A DNA stretch of 34,126 bases from Bifidobacterium breve (GCA_943326765.2 CALPUN020000005.1:1-34126), one strand, 5' to 3'; shown: positions 8,508-18,844, counted from the stretch's first letter. The notes: a model not told the origin generated them from the sequence alone. Numbers and translations are program-made.

Positions 8508-9844
8508 AATAAGGCTTCTTTTATCGGTTTCACTAATTCTCCAATATCTCCAGCTCCGATGGTTACAACAACTGGAGCATCGCTCTCTAAAATGGTGGCA
8601 ATCAAATCCTTTTTGGAAACTAATTTCTTGTGTTCGCTTGTCATCATATTAAGCAACCATTGCGAAGTAATTCCTTCCATCGGTAATTCTCTAGCAGGAT
8701 AAATATCCAACAAAATCACTTCGTCAAAAGCCGACAAACTTTTAGCAAAATCGGCTGCAAAATCTTTAGTTCGGCTAAACAAATGCGGTTGAAATATGGC
8801 CAATACTTTTTTATTCGGATACAATTCGCGAACGGCTTGATGCACCGCGTTAATTTCGGTAGGATGGTGCGCATAATCGTCAATAAACACCAAATCATTG
8901 GTTTTGATTTGAAACGAAAATCGGCGGCGAATCCCTTTAAAGGTGGCTAATGTTTTGCGAATGTTTTCCGAAGAAACTCCATACGTTTTGGCCATTGCCA
9001 ATGCCATTAAAGCGTTTGTTAAATTGTGTGTTCCGGGCAAGCAAAATTCAAAATTCAACAAGGTCTCCGATGGTGTTTGCACATCAAAAACATACTGGCT
9101 GTTCTCGATTCGAACATGAAATGCTTTAAAATCGGCCTCACTATTCACAGCAACTGTAACACCTTTCAGAGCAAGACCTTTAGCGATAAATAAGCTGTTT
9201 TTATCCTCCACTTTAGCAGCAAATTCTTGAAAAGAGGCTTCAATAGAAGCTTTATCTCCGTAAATATCCAGATGATCCGCATCGGTAGAAGTAACACACG
9301 CAATGTTAGGATGCAAGTGCAAGAACGAACGATCAAACTCATCGGCTTCGACCACCGTAACGGTTTTTCCAGTTCCTATTAAATTGGAATCGTAATTTTC
9401 TACGATACCACCTACGAAAGCAGTAACATCAACGCCACTTTCATACAAAATATGTCCTAAAATACTAGACGTAGTCGTTTTTCCGTGTGTTCCTGCTACG
9501 GCAAAACAGAAGGTGTCTTTGGTAATGATTCCGAGAACTTCTGCCCTTTTCTTGATTTGAAAATCTCTTTCTACAAAATAATTCCATTCCGAATGCGATA
9601 CGGGAACCGCAGGCGTAATGATTACCAACGTATTTTCTTGATAATACTCTTGTGGAATCAAACTAATGTTGTCTTCAAAATGAATCGATATTCCTGTACT
9701 GACCAACTCTTTCGTTAACTCGGTTTCGGTTTTATCGTATCCACAAACGTTTTTTCCAATCGATTTGAAATAGCGCGCTAGGGCACTCATTCCGATGCCT
9801 CCGATGCCGATGAAATAGACGTTATGTATTTGATTTAGATTCAT
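8504..9844 (-). CDS. murC: UDP-N-acetylmuramate--L-alanine ligase MurC
   Basis: Adds L-Ala to UDP-MurNAc in the cytoplasm, the first step of the stem peptide. The N-terminal Rossmann motif FIGIGGIGMSALA is followed by the ATP loop AGTHGKTTT (about 117-125). The middle domain has VEADEFDRSFLHLHP and DADHLDIYG; the C-terminal domain has IDDYAHHPTEI and FQPHLFSRT. I chose the start MNLNQIHNVYF (446 residues); an upstream in-frame Met would add eight residues that do not belong to the family. The stop overlaps ftsQ by 4 bases, and murG ends about 30 bases upstream. Confidence 0.97.
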   Translation of the reverse strand: MNLNQIHNVYFIGIGGIGMSALARYFKSIGKNVCGYDKTETELTKELVSTGISIHFEDNISLIPQEYYQENTLVIITPAVPVSHSEWNYFVERDFQIKKRAEVLGIITKDTFCFAVAGTHGKTTTSSILGHILYESGVDVTAFVGGIVENYDSNLIGTGKTVTVVEADEFDRSFLHLHPNIACVTSTDADHLDIYGDKASIEASFQEFAAKVEDKNSLFIAKGLALKGVTVAVNSEADFKAFHVRIENSQYVFDVQTPSETLLNFEFCLPGTHNLTNALMALAMAKTYGVSSENIRKTLATFKGIRRRFSFQIKTNDLVFIDDYAHHPTEINAVHQAVRELYPNKKVLAIFQPHLFSRTKDFAADFAKSLSAFDEVILLDIYPARELPMEGITSQWLLNMMTSEHKKLVSKKDLIATILESDAPVVVTIGAGDIGELVKPIKEALL

Positions 9845-9874
9845 TTTATCACTGCCGGGCGAAGGCAAAATGTT

Positions 9875-10966
9875 TTATTTTATTAATTGGATAATTTGTT
9901 CAACGATATCTCTTGTCGCATTTGGTTTTGCCAATTGTTTGATATTGTGTGAAAGTTCTTTTTGCACTTCTTCATGATCTAGGACATCACTAAAAACACT
10001 TTCAAATTGTGCATCCAGTTCTTTTTCTCTTAACAAAATAGCCCCCTTTTTATCCACAATGGCTTGGGCATTTTTGGTTTGATGGTCTTCGGCAACATTG
10101 GGCGACGGAATAAAAATTACCGGTTTTCCAACGATGCACAATTCGGATACAGATGAAGCTCCGGCTCTAGAAATAACAATGTCTGCCGCTGCGTATACTA
10201 AATCCATTCGATCTATAAAGTCCATCACTTGGACCTTTTTTTCGGATTCGAAATGTTGGTACTCTTCGTAATAAAACTTTCCGCATTGCCAAATGACTTG
10301 AACGTTTTTGGTCTTAAAAAATTCTATTTCTTTCGCAATTAATTGGTTGATTCTTCGGGCTCCTAAACTCCCTCCTAGAACCAACAGTGTTTTTTTATTG
10401 GGATCTAATTTGAAGTAGGCAATGGCTTCCTCTCTTTTTCCGTCTATTGCAATTAAATCTTGACGAACTGGGTTTCCTGTTAGAATTACTTTCTCTTTTG
10501 GAAAAAACCGATCCAAATTTTCATACGCCACGCAAATGACTTTCGCTTTTTTGCTTAATAATTTATTGGTAATTCCTGGATAGGAATTTTGTTCTTGAAT
10601 AACGGTTGGAATCCCAGCGCTGTTTGCCATTTGCAATAATGGGCCGCTAGCAAAACCGCCTGTTCCAATAACCACATCGGGTTTGAACTCTTTGATAATC
10701 GCTTTTGATTTCAACAAACTGGTTGCCAATTTAAAAGGAAACATCGCATTGTCTATCGTGATTTTTCGTTGCAATCCGGCAATCCAAAGTCCTTGTATAT
10801 CGTAACCTGCTTGAGGCACTTTTTGCATTTCCATTTTATCTTTCGCGCCTACAAATAAAAACTCGGCGTCAGGAAAACGTAATTTTAATTCATTCGCAAT
10901 CGAAATCGCAGGATAAATATGTCCTCCTGTTCCGCCGCCGCTTAGTATGAATTTTAATTTTGTCAT
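9875..10966 (-). CDS. murG: UDP-GlcNAc transferase MurG
   Basis: Peripheral membrane glycosyltransferase (GT28) that adds GlcNAc to lipid I to make lipid II. The N-terminal glycine-rich loop [16 protein letters not shown] marks MurG. The GGFASGP motif (about 103-109) and [13 protein letters not shown] follow. The C-terminal UDP-GlcNAc site shows [11 protein letters not shown] and [21 protein letters not shown]. At 363 residues it has the usual length. It lies 49 bases after ftsW and about 30 bases before murC. Confidence 0.98.
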   Translation of the reverse strand: MTKLKFILSGGGTGGHIYPAISIANELKLRFPDAEFLFVGAKDKMEMQKVPQAGYDIQGLWIAGLQRKITIDNAMFPFKLATSLLKSKAIIKEFKPDVVIGTGGFASGPLLQMANSAGIPTVIQEQNSYPGITNKLLSKKAKVICVAYENLDRFFPKEKVILTGNPVRQDLIAIDGKREEAIAYFKLDPNKKTLLVLGGSLGARRINQLIAKEIEFFKTKNVQVIWQCGKFYYEEYQHFESEKKVQVMDFIDRMDLVYAAADIVISRAGASSVSELCIVGKPVIFIPSPNVAEDHQTKNAQAIVDKKGAILLREKELDAQFESVFSDVLDHEEVQKELSHNIKQLAKPNATRDIVEQIIQLIK

Positions 10967-11015
10967 TTTCTTTGCTTGTAAACTAGTTTTGCTTTCTTGA
11001 ATTAAACTTCAAGAG

Positions 11016-12353
11016 TTAGTATCTATTTTTCAACACGGCATTCATCGGATTGGATTGATCTTCTATGGAATAACCGTTTGTTTTTTCAATTTTTTCGCTG
11101 GCTTCAATCGCTTGCAATGCTATCTCTGCAGCTTCTTCTCTTTCTATTTGGGCGTCGATCATGCGTTTTAAAGTAGCTTCTCTTTGCTCTTTTTCGGAAA
11201 GTTCTTGGGCAATTTCTTCTTCTTTTTTGGTAACGCCGATAATAATTCCTAAGGCAATGCAAGTCATCCAAATCGAACTTCCTCCGCTACTAATTAACGG
11301 CAATGTTTGTCCGGTTACGGGCAGCAGTTCTACGGCGACCGCCATATTGATTAGTGCTTGAAAAACGATTGGAAAGCCCAAGCCCACCACCACTAATTTC
11401 CCAAAAAGGGAATTGGCTTTGTGTGCGGCCACGATAAATCGGAAGAACAAAAGCAAGTACAATCCTAAAATGGTCAAGCCGCCAATCAATCCGTATTCTT
11501 CTACGATAATCGCGTAAATAAAATCGGAGGACGATTGTGGCAGGAAGTTTTTTTGCACACTTTTCCCAGGACCTAAGCCTTGAAATCCGCCCGAAGCGAT
11601 TGCGATTTTTGCTTTTTCAATTTGATAATCGTCTTCATCGGGTTTGTCGGTGGTGAAATTCTCTAACCGACTTTCCCAAGTTTTCACACGGCTGAAAAAT
11701 TTGGCATCTGGAAAGGCTTTACTTACCAATACAAATAATATGAATGCTAAGATTCCTGTACCGATGATAATTGCAATGTATTTTAAAGGATATTGTCCAA
11801 TAAACACCAACATTAGCACCATAGAAAACATTAAAGCTGCCGTAGAGAAATTCGCTGGAAGAATGAACATCAATGTTATAAAAACTGGGATCCAAAGTTC
11901 TATAAACGAGCTTTTGAACGTAATGGGATTGTCTCTTTTTTTGGATAAATAACGGGCTACGAAAACCATTAAAACGATGAAAGCCAAAGTCGATGTTTGA
12001 AACGTGATGCCAATGAACGGTACTTGAATCCACCGACTGGCATTGGCTCCGGCGATAACGGTTCCTTTGACTAAGGTATATCCCAACAACAACCAAACGA
12101 CTGGTAAGGCTACCAACGATATGGCTCGGAAATAATGATACGGCACTTTGTGTATCCAATAAATAATCATAAATCCGATGCAAATATGTCCGAAATGTTT
12201 CACCAAATAACCCAAAGTATTTCCGGTGCCGTGCCCCATATAGGCCAGATTGCTACTCGCACTAAAAACAGGCATAAACGAAAACAAAGCCAGCAAGGCC
12301 ACGAAGGTCCAGATTACTTTGTCTCCTTTTAAGTTATTTATTAGTTTCATCAT
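11016..12353 (-). CDS. ftsW: septal peptidoglycan polymerase FtsW (SEDS family)
   Basis: Polytopic SEDS glycosyltransferase that polymerises lipid II at the septum with FtsI. About nine to ten membrane helices are visible between residues 14 and 375. The extracellular loop contains GLGPGKSVQKNFLPQSSSDFIYAIIVEEYG, a SEDS hallmark, and later VELLPVTGQTLPLISSGGSS, the most conserved SEDS segment. A charged cytoplasmic tail of about 65 residues (EEEIAQELSEKEQREATLKR) follows. FtsW rather than RodA is chosen from position between murD and murG. Start may be Met1 or Met2. The 94-base gap to murD holds a deleted copy of the window's hairpin repeat. Confidence 0.95.
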   Translation of the reverse strand: MMKLINNLKGDKVIWTFVALLALFSFMPVFSASSNLAYMGHGTGNTLGYLVKHFGHICIGFMIIYWIHKVPYHYFRAISLVALPVVWLLLGYTLVKGTVIAGANASRWIQVPFIGITFQTSTLAFIVLMVFVARYLSKKRDNPITFKSSFIELWIPVFITLMFILPANFSTAALMFSMVLMLVFIGQYPLKYIAIIIGTGILAFILFVLVSKAFPDAKFFSRVKTWESRLENFTTDKPDEDDYQIEKAKIAIASGGFQGLGPGKSVQKNFLPQSSSDFIYAIIVEEYGLIGGLTILGLYLLLFFRFIVAAHKANSLFGKLVVVGLGFPIVFQALINMAVAVELLPVTGQTLPLISSGGSSIWMTCIALGIIIGVTKKEEEIAQELSEKEQREATLKRMIDAQIEREEAAEIALQAIEASEKIEKTNGYSIEDQSNPMNAVLKNRY

Positions 12354-12418
12354 TTTGAAATACGATTTACAATTTTACTTTTTGTTAGTACTCGTGTTGC
12401 ATGCCCGTGTTTAAGACC

Positions 12419-12450
12419 TAGTCCTGATAGTAGCCGGTTTCTGGCTTCTA
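12419..12450. repeat. hairpin repeat, deleted copy D
   Basis: This short stretch begins TAGTCCTGATAGTAGC, like the left end TAGCCCTGATGGTAGC of the full copies, and ends GGCTTCTA, like their right end AGCTTCTA. The hairpin core is missing. Read on the minus strand, the right end supplies the TAG stop codon of murD. Confidence 0.5.
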
Positions 12451-13782
12451 TAAATTTTGAACGGCATTTTTAAATTGGCGTCCTCTGTCTTCGTAGTTTT
12501 CGAACAAATCGAAACTTGCACAAGCAGGAGATAACAAAACGGTATCCCCTTTTTCGGCTAAGCGTTGCGCCATTTTCACAGCGTCATTCATTGAATCTAC
12601 TTCGAGCATCACATCGACAATATTCCCGAAGGAGTCGATTATTTTTTTATTGTCGACACCCAAACAGACAATGGCTTTTACTTTTTCATTAACCAAGGAC
12701 ATCAGTTCCGAATAATCGTTTCCTTTATCGACCCCCCCGACAATCCAAATGGTAGGGGCATTCATGCTATCCAACGCAAAAAACGTGGCATTCACATTGG
12801 TCGCTTTGGAATCGTTGATATATTGTACGTTTTGAATTTTCAAGACTTTTTCTAAGCGATGTTCTACGCCTTGAAAATTAGATAAACTCTCGCGGATGGT
12901 TTCTTTACGAATTTGCATCAATTTTGCTACAGATGCAGCTGCCATTGCATTTTTCATATTGTGCTTCCCTTCTAGGGCAATATATTCGGTTTCCATGATG
13001 AACTCTTCTTCGTTGATGTTTACTTCCATTTTGTTGTCTTTTAAATAGGCTCCTTTTTTGAACGTTTGGGTTACAGAAAAAGGAATTAATTGGGCTTTAG
13101 TTTTGTTTGTTTGAAACCATTCTGAGATGGCTATATCATCGGCGTCATAGATGAAATAGTCGTCTTTGGTTTGGTTCATGGTAATTCTGAATTTCGCGGC
13201 AATGTATTTTTCATAGTTGTAATCGTATCGGTCTAAATGATCCGGGCTGATATTGGTTAAAATGGCGATGTGCGGTTTGTAGTTGACGATGCCGTCTAAT
13301 TGAAAACTGCTCAACTCCAACACATAATAATCATATTGATCTTCGGCCACTTGCCAGGCAAAGCTTTTTCCGATGTTCCCTCCCAAACCTACATTCAGTC
13401 CTGCGGCTTTTAGCAAGTGATAGGTGAGCATGGTCGTGGTGGTCTTACCGTTACTTCCGGTAATTCCTATCGTGATGGCTTTGGTAAACGGGGCTGCAAA
13501 TTCGATTTCAGAAATAATGGGAATTTTTTTTTCTTTGATCTTTTTTACAATCCCAGATTTATCTGGAATACCGGGACTTTTCATGACGATATCGGCATTC
13601 AAAATCTTTTTTTCGGTATGGGTTTCCTCTTCCCATTTGATTTCATTAATAGTAAGAACTTCTTTATAATGGTCTTTCATTTTCCCGAAATCGGAAATGA
13701 AGACGTCGTACCCTTTTTGTTTTCCGAGAATCGCTGTGCCCACGCCACTTTCACCTCCACCCAGTATGACTAGTCGCTTCAT
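12448..13782 (-). CDS. murD: UDP-MurNAc-L-Ala--D-Glu ligase MurD
   Basis: Cytoplasmic Mur ligase adding D-Glu to UDP-MurNAc-L-Ala. The N-terminal UDP-binding domain begins LVILGGGESGVG, the ATP loop is GITGSNGKTTTT (107-118), and the central domain has NISPDHLDRYDY. The C-terminal domain starts at about residue 305 with NDSKATNVNATFFAL, the typical MurD SKATN motif, and ends with LLSPACASFDLFENYEDRG. It has 444 residues, the usual length. Its start codon directly abuts the mraY stop, and its TAG stop lies inside a degenerate hairpin repeat. Confidence 0.97.
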   Translation of the reverse strand: MKRLVILGGGESGVGTAILGKQKGYDVFISDFGKMKDHYKEVLTINEIKWEEETHTEKKILNADIVMKSPGIPDKSGIVKKIKEKKIPIISEIEFAAPFTKAITIGITGSNGKTTTTMLTYHLLKAAGLNVGLGGNIGKSFAWQVAEDQYDYYVLELSSFQLDGIVNYKPHIAILTNISPDHLDRYDYNYEKYIAAKFRITMNQTKDDYFIYDADDIAISEWFQTNKTKAQLIPFSVTQTFKKGAYLKDNKMEVNINEEEFIMETEYIALEGKHNMKNAMAAASVAKLMQIRKETIRESLSNFQGVEHRLEKVLKIQNVQYINDSKATNVNATFFALDSMNAPTIWIVGGVDKGNDYSELMSLVNEKVKAIVCLGVDNKKIIDSFGNIVDVMLEVDSMNDAVKMAQRLAEKGDTVLLSPACASFDLFENYEDRGRQFKNAVQNL

Positions 13783-15009
13783 TTATCTTAATTTTAAGGT
13801 CACAATCGATAAAATGGCCAATAAAATTCCGACAATCCAAAAGCGGGTTACAATTTTACTTTCGTGATATCCTTTCTTTTGATAATGGTGGTGCAAGGGT
13901 GACATTAGGAAAATTCTGCGTCCTTCTCCAAACCGCTTTTTGGTGTATTTAAAATAGGCCACTTGGAGTACCACGGAGAAATTTTCTACAAGAAATATCC
14001 CACACAAAAGCGGAATCAACAATTCTTTACGAACCGATATCGCTAAAACGGCGATAACTCCACCAATGGTTAAACTTCCGGTATCGCCCATAAAAACAGA
14101 GGCTGGATAGGAATTGTACCAAAGAAAACCAACCAATGCTCCTACAAATGCGGCGATGAAAACCGTCATTTCTCCCGAATTGGGGATGTACATGATATTG
14201 AGGTAACTGGAGAAAATGATGTTCCCCGATACGAAAGTAAAAATCCCCAAAGCGAGCACAGAGATTGCTGAAGTTCCCGCGGCTAAACCATCAATGCCAT
14301 CCGTTAGATTGGCTCCGTTGGAAACGGCTGTGATGATGAAAATTACGATGGGAATAAAGACTAGCCATGCCCAATTTTCGTATCCTTCACCGGTCCAAGC
14401 TAATAATTCTGCATAGTCAAATTCGTTGTTTTTGAAAAACGGAATGGTCGTCGCGGTGGATTTTTCTTCAAGCGGTTGCTGCGAAATCGTGTTTTCCGTT
14501 TGATTGAGAGCGATGGATTTTAGTTTTTCTTTTCTTAAAGTGACTCCCGGATGTAAGTACAAAACAGACCCAACGATTAATCCCAACCCTACTTGCCCGA
14601 TTACCTTAAAAATTCCTTTTAATCCTTGCTTGTCTTTTTTGAAAATCTTGATGTAATCGTCAATAAAACCAATGGTTCCCATCCAAAGCGTGGTTACAAT
14701 TAGCAGAATGATGTAAATATTATTGAGTTTGGTCAATAACAGTACTGGAATTAATGTTGCAATAATGATAATCAAACCCCCCATCGTTGGTGTTCCTGCT
14801 TTTTCATTTTGACCTTCCAAACCCAGCTCCCGAACCGTTTCTCCTACTTGTTGGTTTTTCAAAAATGCAATGATTCGTTTTCCATAAACCGTTGAAATCA
14901 TCAAAGAAAGTAACACTGCTAATGCCGAACGAAACGTGATGTATTGAAAAACGCCAGTTCCTGGGATGTTCATTGTTTTGTTGAGATATTCAAATAAATA
15001 ATACAGCAT
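13783..15009 (-). CDS. mraY: phospho-MurNAc-pentapeptide transferase MraY
   Basis: Polytopic enzyme moving phospho-MurNAc-pentapeptide onto undecaprenyl phosphate, giving lipid I. Family motifs seen are GTPTMGG (72-78), the catalytic [16 protein letters not shown] (115-130), [27 protein letters not shown] and the histidine motif [12 protein letters not shown] near the C terminus. The protein has 408 residues against 360 in E. coli. Most of the excess is a polar segment at about 155-213 between membrane helices ([19 protein letters not shown]). It starts 6 bases after the murE stop and abuts murD. Confidence 0.98.
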   Translation of the reverse strand: MLYYLFEYLNKTMNIPGTGVFQYITFRSALAVLLSLMISTVYGKRIIAFLKNQQVGETVRELGLEGQNEKAGTPTMGGLIIIIATLIPVLLLTKLNNIYIILLIVTTLWMGTIGFIDDYIKIFKKDKQGLKGIFKVIGQVGLGLIVGSVLYLHPGVTLRKEKLKSIALNQTENTISQQPLEEKSTATTIPFFKNNEFDYAELLAWTGEGYENWAWLVFIPIVIFIITAVSNGANLTDGIDGLAAGTSAISVLALGIFTFVSGNIIFSSYLNIMYIPNSGEMTVFIAAFVGALVGFLWYNSYPASVFMGDTGSLTIGGVIAVLAISVRKELLIPLLCGIFLVENFSVVLQVAYFKYTKKRFGEGRRIFLMSPLHHHYQKKGYHESKIVTRFWIVGILLAILSIVTLKLR

Positions 15010-15015
15010 AGTTTT

Positions 15016-16479
15016 CTATTTATGGAGTTGGTTTAATAGTTCTTTTACAATTTGCATATCGTCAAAATCATAGCGAACTCCTTGAATTTCTTGGTAGGTT
15101 TCATGTCCTTTTCCGGCAATCAGGATAATGTCATTGGGTTGTGCCAGTTGGCAAGCAGTTTTGATGGCTTGCTTTCTGTCGGTGATCGCTATTGTTTTTT
15201 TATAGTTTTGCGGAGCCACTCCTTTTTCCATTTCAGCAATAATGTCATCCGGATTTTCAGTTCTGGGATTATCGGAAGTGATGATTGTTTTGTCGCTTAA
15301 TGTCGAGGCGATGTCAGCCATTATCGGGCGTTTGGTTTTATCTCGATCGCCACCACAGCCTACAATGGTTATTAATTGTTCGTTTTTGGTACGGATGTCG
15401 TTGATGGTTTTCAAGACATTTTCTAAAGCATCCGGCGTATGAGCATAATCTACGATAGCCGTAATTTGACCGTTGGAAATTACATATTGAAACCGCCCGG
15501 AAACACTTTCCAATTCGGACAACAAGCGTAATACTTCAAAATAATCCAATCCCAATTCTACAGATGTTCCGTAAATGGCGAGCAAATTATAGGCATTAAA
15601 AGTTCCAATTAAGCGAACCCAAACTTCATTATCATTGATTTTCAGCAGCAAGCCCGACATTTGATTTTCCAAAATTTGCGCTCTATAGGTGGCATACGAT
15701 TTTAGGGCATACGTCAATTTTCTAGCCTGCGTATTTTGCAACATGACAGTTCCGTTTTTATCGTCTCCATTCGACAAGGCAAAAGCCTCTTTGGGGAGCT
15801 GATCGAAAAAGGATTTTTTCACATCGCGGTATTCGGAAAATGTAGGGTGATAATCCAAATGATCGTGTGATAAATTGGTGAAAACACCGCCAGTAAAATG
15901 CAAGGCTTCGGTTCGTTTTTGGTGAATTCCGTGGGAGCTTACTTCCATAAAACAATGAGTCACACCCGCATCAATCATTTCTCTCAAATAGTGATTGATG
16001 GTAATGGAATCGGGTGTGGTATGCGTTGCTTTGTATTCTTTATCCCCTACTAAAATTTTAACTGTTGAAAGCAATCCTACCTGGTATCCCGCTTTTTGAA
16101 ACAATTGATACAATAAGGATGCGATGGTTGTTTTGCCATTCGTTCCTGTAATTCCCACCAACTTTAAATGCTGTGATGGATTTCCATAATAATTCGCTGC
16201 CAAATAAGCCAAGGCGGTATTGGTGTCTTTTACTTGAATGTAGGTGATTCCTTCCAGGATGTTTTCCGGAAATGTATCACAAACGACAGCTACTGCTCCT
16301 TGCTGGATTGCTTTTTCAATGAACTGATGCCCGTCCGAAAGCGAGCCTCTAATGGCAATAAAAAGATCGCTTTCGGTTACCTTTCGGGAATCGAAATGAA
16401 GGGCATTAATAGCGATATCGGTCGAACCTTTTACCGCTTCGATACCTACTTTATATAATATGTCTTTAAGAATAATCAC
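15016..16479 (-). CDS. murE: UDP-MurNAc-L-Ala-D-Glu--meso-DAP ligase MurE
   Basis: Cytoplasmic Mur ligase adding the third stem-peptide residue. The ATP loop is GITGTNGKTTIA (109-120), followed by STVKI and TTPDS. The carbamylated-Lys region lies near HQKRTEA, and TNLSHDHLDYHPT marks the central domain. In the C-terminal domain GCGGDRDKTKRP is followed by DNPRTENP; DNPR (403-406) is the motif tied to meso-diaminopimelate rather than lysine. It has 487 residues, a normal length. Its start overlaps the ftsI stop by 4 bases. murF, often next to murE, is not present here. Confidence 0.97.
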   Translation of the reverse strand: MIILKDILYKVGIEAVKGSTDIAINALHFDSRKVTESDLFIAIRGSLSDGHQFIEKAIQQGAVAVVCDTFPENILEGITYIQVKDTNTALAYLAANYYGNPSQHLKLVGITGTNGKTTIASLLYQLFQKAGYQVGLLSTVKILVGDKEYKATHTTPDSITINHYLREMIDAGVTHCFMEVSSHGIHQKRTEALHFTGGVFTNLSHDHLDYHPTFSEYRDVKKSFFDQLPKEAFALSNGDDKNGTVMLQNTQARKLTYALKSYATYRAQILENQMSGLLLKINDNEVWVRLIGTFNAYNLLAIYGTSVELGLDYFEVLRLLSELESVSGRFQYVISNGQITAIVDYAHTPDALENVLKTINDIRTKNEQLITIVGCGGDRDKTKRPIMADIASTLSDKTIITSDNPRTENPDDIIAEMEKGVAPQNYKKTIAITDRKQAIKTACQLAQPNDIILIAGKGHETYQEIQGVRYDFDDMQIVKELLNQLHK

Positions 16480-18500
16480 GATAATTCTAATATGATAGTC
16501 GTATTTTTATCTAAATTTTGGCCAGCAGGAATTGATTGATTTTTGACTTTCCCAATTCCAACCACTTTAACTTTCACCCCTAAATTTCCAAGCAAAGCCA
16601 CAGCATCCATCCCGGACATTCCTTTAAGGTTCGGTATTAGATTTTGTTTTTTCTGCGCTTTGGTGTAATAGTCGGTATAGTCATTTTCTTGTTTGGCGTT
16701 CTTTCTATTTAAGCTTTTGATGGTATTTGTGGAAGGCGCATCGGTAAAAATCTTTTGAGCAATTCGTTTGAAAACGGGTCCAGCTACATCTGCTCCGTAG
16801 TAATTGTTATTGGTTGTATTTGGTTCATGAACCACAACAATGCAAGAATATTTAGGTTCATCGGCGGGGAAATAACCCACAAATGAAGAAATATAATGTT
16901 TCTCGGTTCCTCCATTTTTAGCATAATTGGCTTGAGCCGTTCCTGTTTTTCCTGCCATGGAAAAATCTTTAGAATAGAGTTTCGCACCAGTTCCTTTTTT
17001 GACGACATTCTTCATCACCGCTTTAAGTTTGGCAATCGTTTCCATCGAGCAGACCTTTGGGTTGATGACTTCTTTGTTGAATTTTTTGATGGTTTTGTTC
17101 CATTCTTTAATTTCTGAAACGAATTGGGGTTTTACCATTTCTCCGTTATTAGCCACTGAATTGTAGAAGGTCAAGGTTTGTAGCGGCGTGATGGAAACCC
17201 CATATCCAAATGCCATCCATGGTAAAGAAATGGCGCTCCAATTTTTATCTCCTGGTTGCGGAACCTTTGGCATTCCTTCTCCTTTAATTGGTAGCCCTAA
17301 CGGTTTGTTTAGTCCGTAACCGTTTAAATGATTTACGAATTGCGCTGGGTTATTTTTATAATTATTGTAAACCGCTTGCACCATAACCGTGTTGGAAGAA
17401 ACTTCAAACCCTTTAGCCAAAGAAATTCTTCCATACCCTCCGTCATGAGAATCACGCACTTTTTCACCAAAGTAGGTAATGATTCCGCCTTGAGTATCAA
17501 AAACAGCGCTGGTATCAATTTTTTTATCTTCCAAAAGCGTCATTAAATCGGCCAATTTGTAGGTAGATCCAGGCTCGTGTGACTCCGCAATAGCGTAATT
17601 GGTAGTTTCAAAATAGGTGCTGTCAGCGGACTTGTTAATGCTCTTTGGATCTTTTCCAAGATTGGAAATGGCTTTGATTTTTCCCGTTTTGGTTTCCATA
17701 ACCACAACACAACCATGATCAGCGTTATAGGCTCGAAGTTGTTTTAATAAGGCATGGTGCGCAATATCTTGGATATAGACATCTATGGTAGAGATAACAT
17801 CGTAACCATCTTGAGGGTCGACTTCATTCACATCGCGAATTGGTTTCCACTGTCCTTTAGCAATTTTTTGTTTTAATATTTTTCCGTCTTTTCCGTTGAG
17901 ATACTTGCGAAAAGCCCATTCAATTCCTTTTCCATCTTCAATACCAGCTGGAGTAAGTCTTTCGTAACCAATGGTACGTTCTGCAATTTTTCCGATAGGA
18001 TGTTCTCTTACTGTTTTTTGTTCGATGATAATTCCACCTTTGTAGGCGCCCGAATTGAAAAGCGGATAACTCTTAATTTTGGAATATTGCGTGTAACTTA
18101 CATCTCTTGCTACTAAGAAATATCTGTTTTTTGTAGCTCTTGCTTTTCTTAAATCTGACAAAAATGTACTGCTTGACTTCCCTAATAAAATACCTAGGGA
18201 ATCGGCTAAGGATTTTACATTTTTTTCAAATGCTTCACTTTTGGGGGCCATTGCATCAAAACGTATGGTATATTTTGGAATGGAAGTCGCTAACAAACTC
18301 CCGTCAGCGGAATAAATATTTCCTTTATTGGCTGGAATAATGAAGTTGCGAACGGTTCTTTCTTTAGCCAGCTTTCTATAATAATCGCCTTCAACCCACT
18401 GAATATTTGTTAATTTCACAGTAATGGCTATCGCCATGACGAACATGGTGAATGCAACCAGATAGATACGGTAAGAAATATATTTATCTTCTACTGCCAT
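16476..18500 (-). CDS. ftsI: septal transpeptidase FtsI (PBP3-like) with PASTA domain
   Basis: Class B penicillin-binding protein that cross-links septal peptidoglycan with FtsW. One membrane helix (about 11-31) anchors it, and the pedestal domain begins with RGNIYS-like ANKGNIYSADGSLLATS. The transpeptidase active site has STYK (Ser312, Lys315), SSN (368-370) and KTG (518-520). A single PASTA domain fills about 615-674 (NLIPNLKGMSGMDAVALLGNLGVKVKV in order). E. coli FtsI lacks PASTA; such a domain occurs in the Bacteroidota version and in some Gram-positive PBPs. It overlaps ftsL by 10 bases and murE by 4. Confidence 0.96.
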   Translation of the reverse strand: MAVEDKYISYRIYLVAFTMFVMAIAITVKLTNIQWVEGDYYRKLAKERTVRNFIIPANKGNIYSADGSLLATSIPKYTIRFDAMAPKSEAFEKNVKSLADSLGILLGKSSSTFLSDLRKARATKNRYFLVARDVSYTQYSKIKSYPLFNSGAYKGGIIIEQKTVREHPIGKIAERTIGYERLTPAGIEDGKGIEWAFRKYLNGKDGKILKQKIAKGQWKPIRDVNEVDPQDGYDVISTIDVYIQDIAHHALLKQLRAYNADHGCVVVMETKTGKIKAISNLGKDPKSINKSADSTYFETTNYAIAESHEPGSTYKLADLMTLLEDKKIDTSAVFDTQGGIITYFGEKVRDSHDGGYGRISLAKGFEVSSNTVMVQAVYNNYKNNPAQFVNHLNGYGLNKPLGLPIKGEGMPKVPQPGDKNWSAISLPWMAFGYGVSITPLQTLTFYNSVANNGEMVKPQFVSEIKEWNKTIKKFNKEVINPKVCSMETIAKLKAVMKNVVKKGTGAKLYSKDFSMAGKTGTAQANYAKNGGTEKHYISSFVGYFPADEPKYSCIVVVHEPNTTNNNYYGADVAGPVFKRIAQKIFTDAPSTNTIKSLNRKNAKQENDYTDYYTKAQKKQNLIPNLKGMSGMDAVALLGNLGVKVKVVGIGKVKNQSIPAGQNLDKNTTIILELS

Positions 18501-18844
18501 AATTTTTTGAAAAAACTTTTCTCTACTTCTTTTAGTACTTTAATTTTTGTTGGCGGCACTGGTGAAGGATAGATTTGTTTCGATTCCATCTTCTCCGATA
18601 CGGTCGATTCCATTTTCAATTGCATCAATTCAGAGCGTCTGTCTACAAATTCCGACCGCAATTCTTTGACTTCATTAGTAAGTGCTACGATCTTAAACAC
18701 TTTTTGTTCGTAACGTTGGGTATTCGCAATCATGATAATGGCCAGAATGATAATGAATACGATGAACCTCCAATTTTTGGCGGCATTCGCTTCTTCATTA
18801 ATAAGGAATCTTGCTTTTAATATGTCGTAGACACCATTCTTCAT
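18491..18844 (-). CDS. ftsL: FtsL-like division protein
   Basis: Small bitopic protein of 117 residues. A short cytoplasmic part is followed by one membrane helix (about 25-42, WRFIVFIIILAIIMIAN) and a charged, coiled-coil-prone region (VFKIVALTNEVKELRSEFVDRRSELMQLKMES in two pieces). This shape and its place between rsmH and ftsI are those of FtsL, which scaffolds FtsQ/FtsB/FtsW/FtsI. Sequence identity to classic FtsL is low, so the name rests largely on context. It begins 2 bases after the rsmH stop and overlaps ftsI. Confidence 0.85.
   Translation of the reverse strand: MKNGVYDILKARFLINEEANAAKNWRFIVFIIILAIIMIANTQRYEQKVFKIVALTNEVKELRSEFVDRRSELMQLKMESTVSEKMESKQIYPSPVPPTKIKVLKEVEKSFFKKLWQ

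Noticed and set aside
10996-11013. CTTGAA/TTCAAG inverted repeat between ftsW and murG
   Set aside because: Six-base stem without a T run; too weak for a terminator and common by chance.
11719-12183. 154-codon minus-strand open frame inside ftsW
   Set aside because: It overlaps the clear SEDS protein in another frame and its translation has no family features.
13417-13773. Plus-strand open frames opposite murD
   Set aside because: They mirror conserved murD codons, and the translations show no domain.
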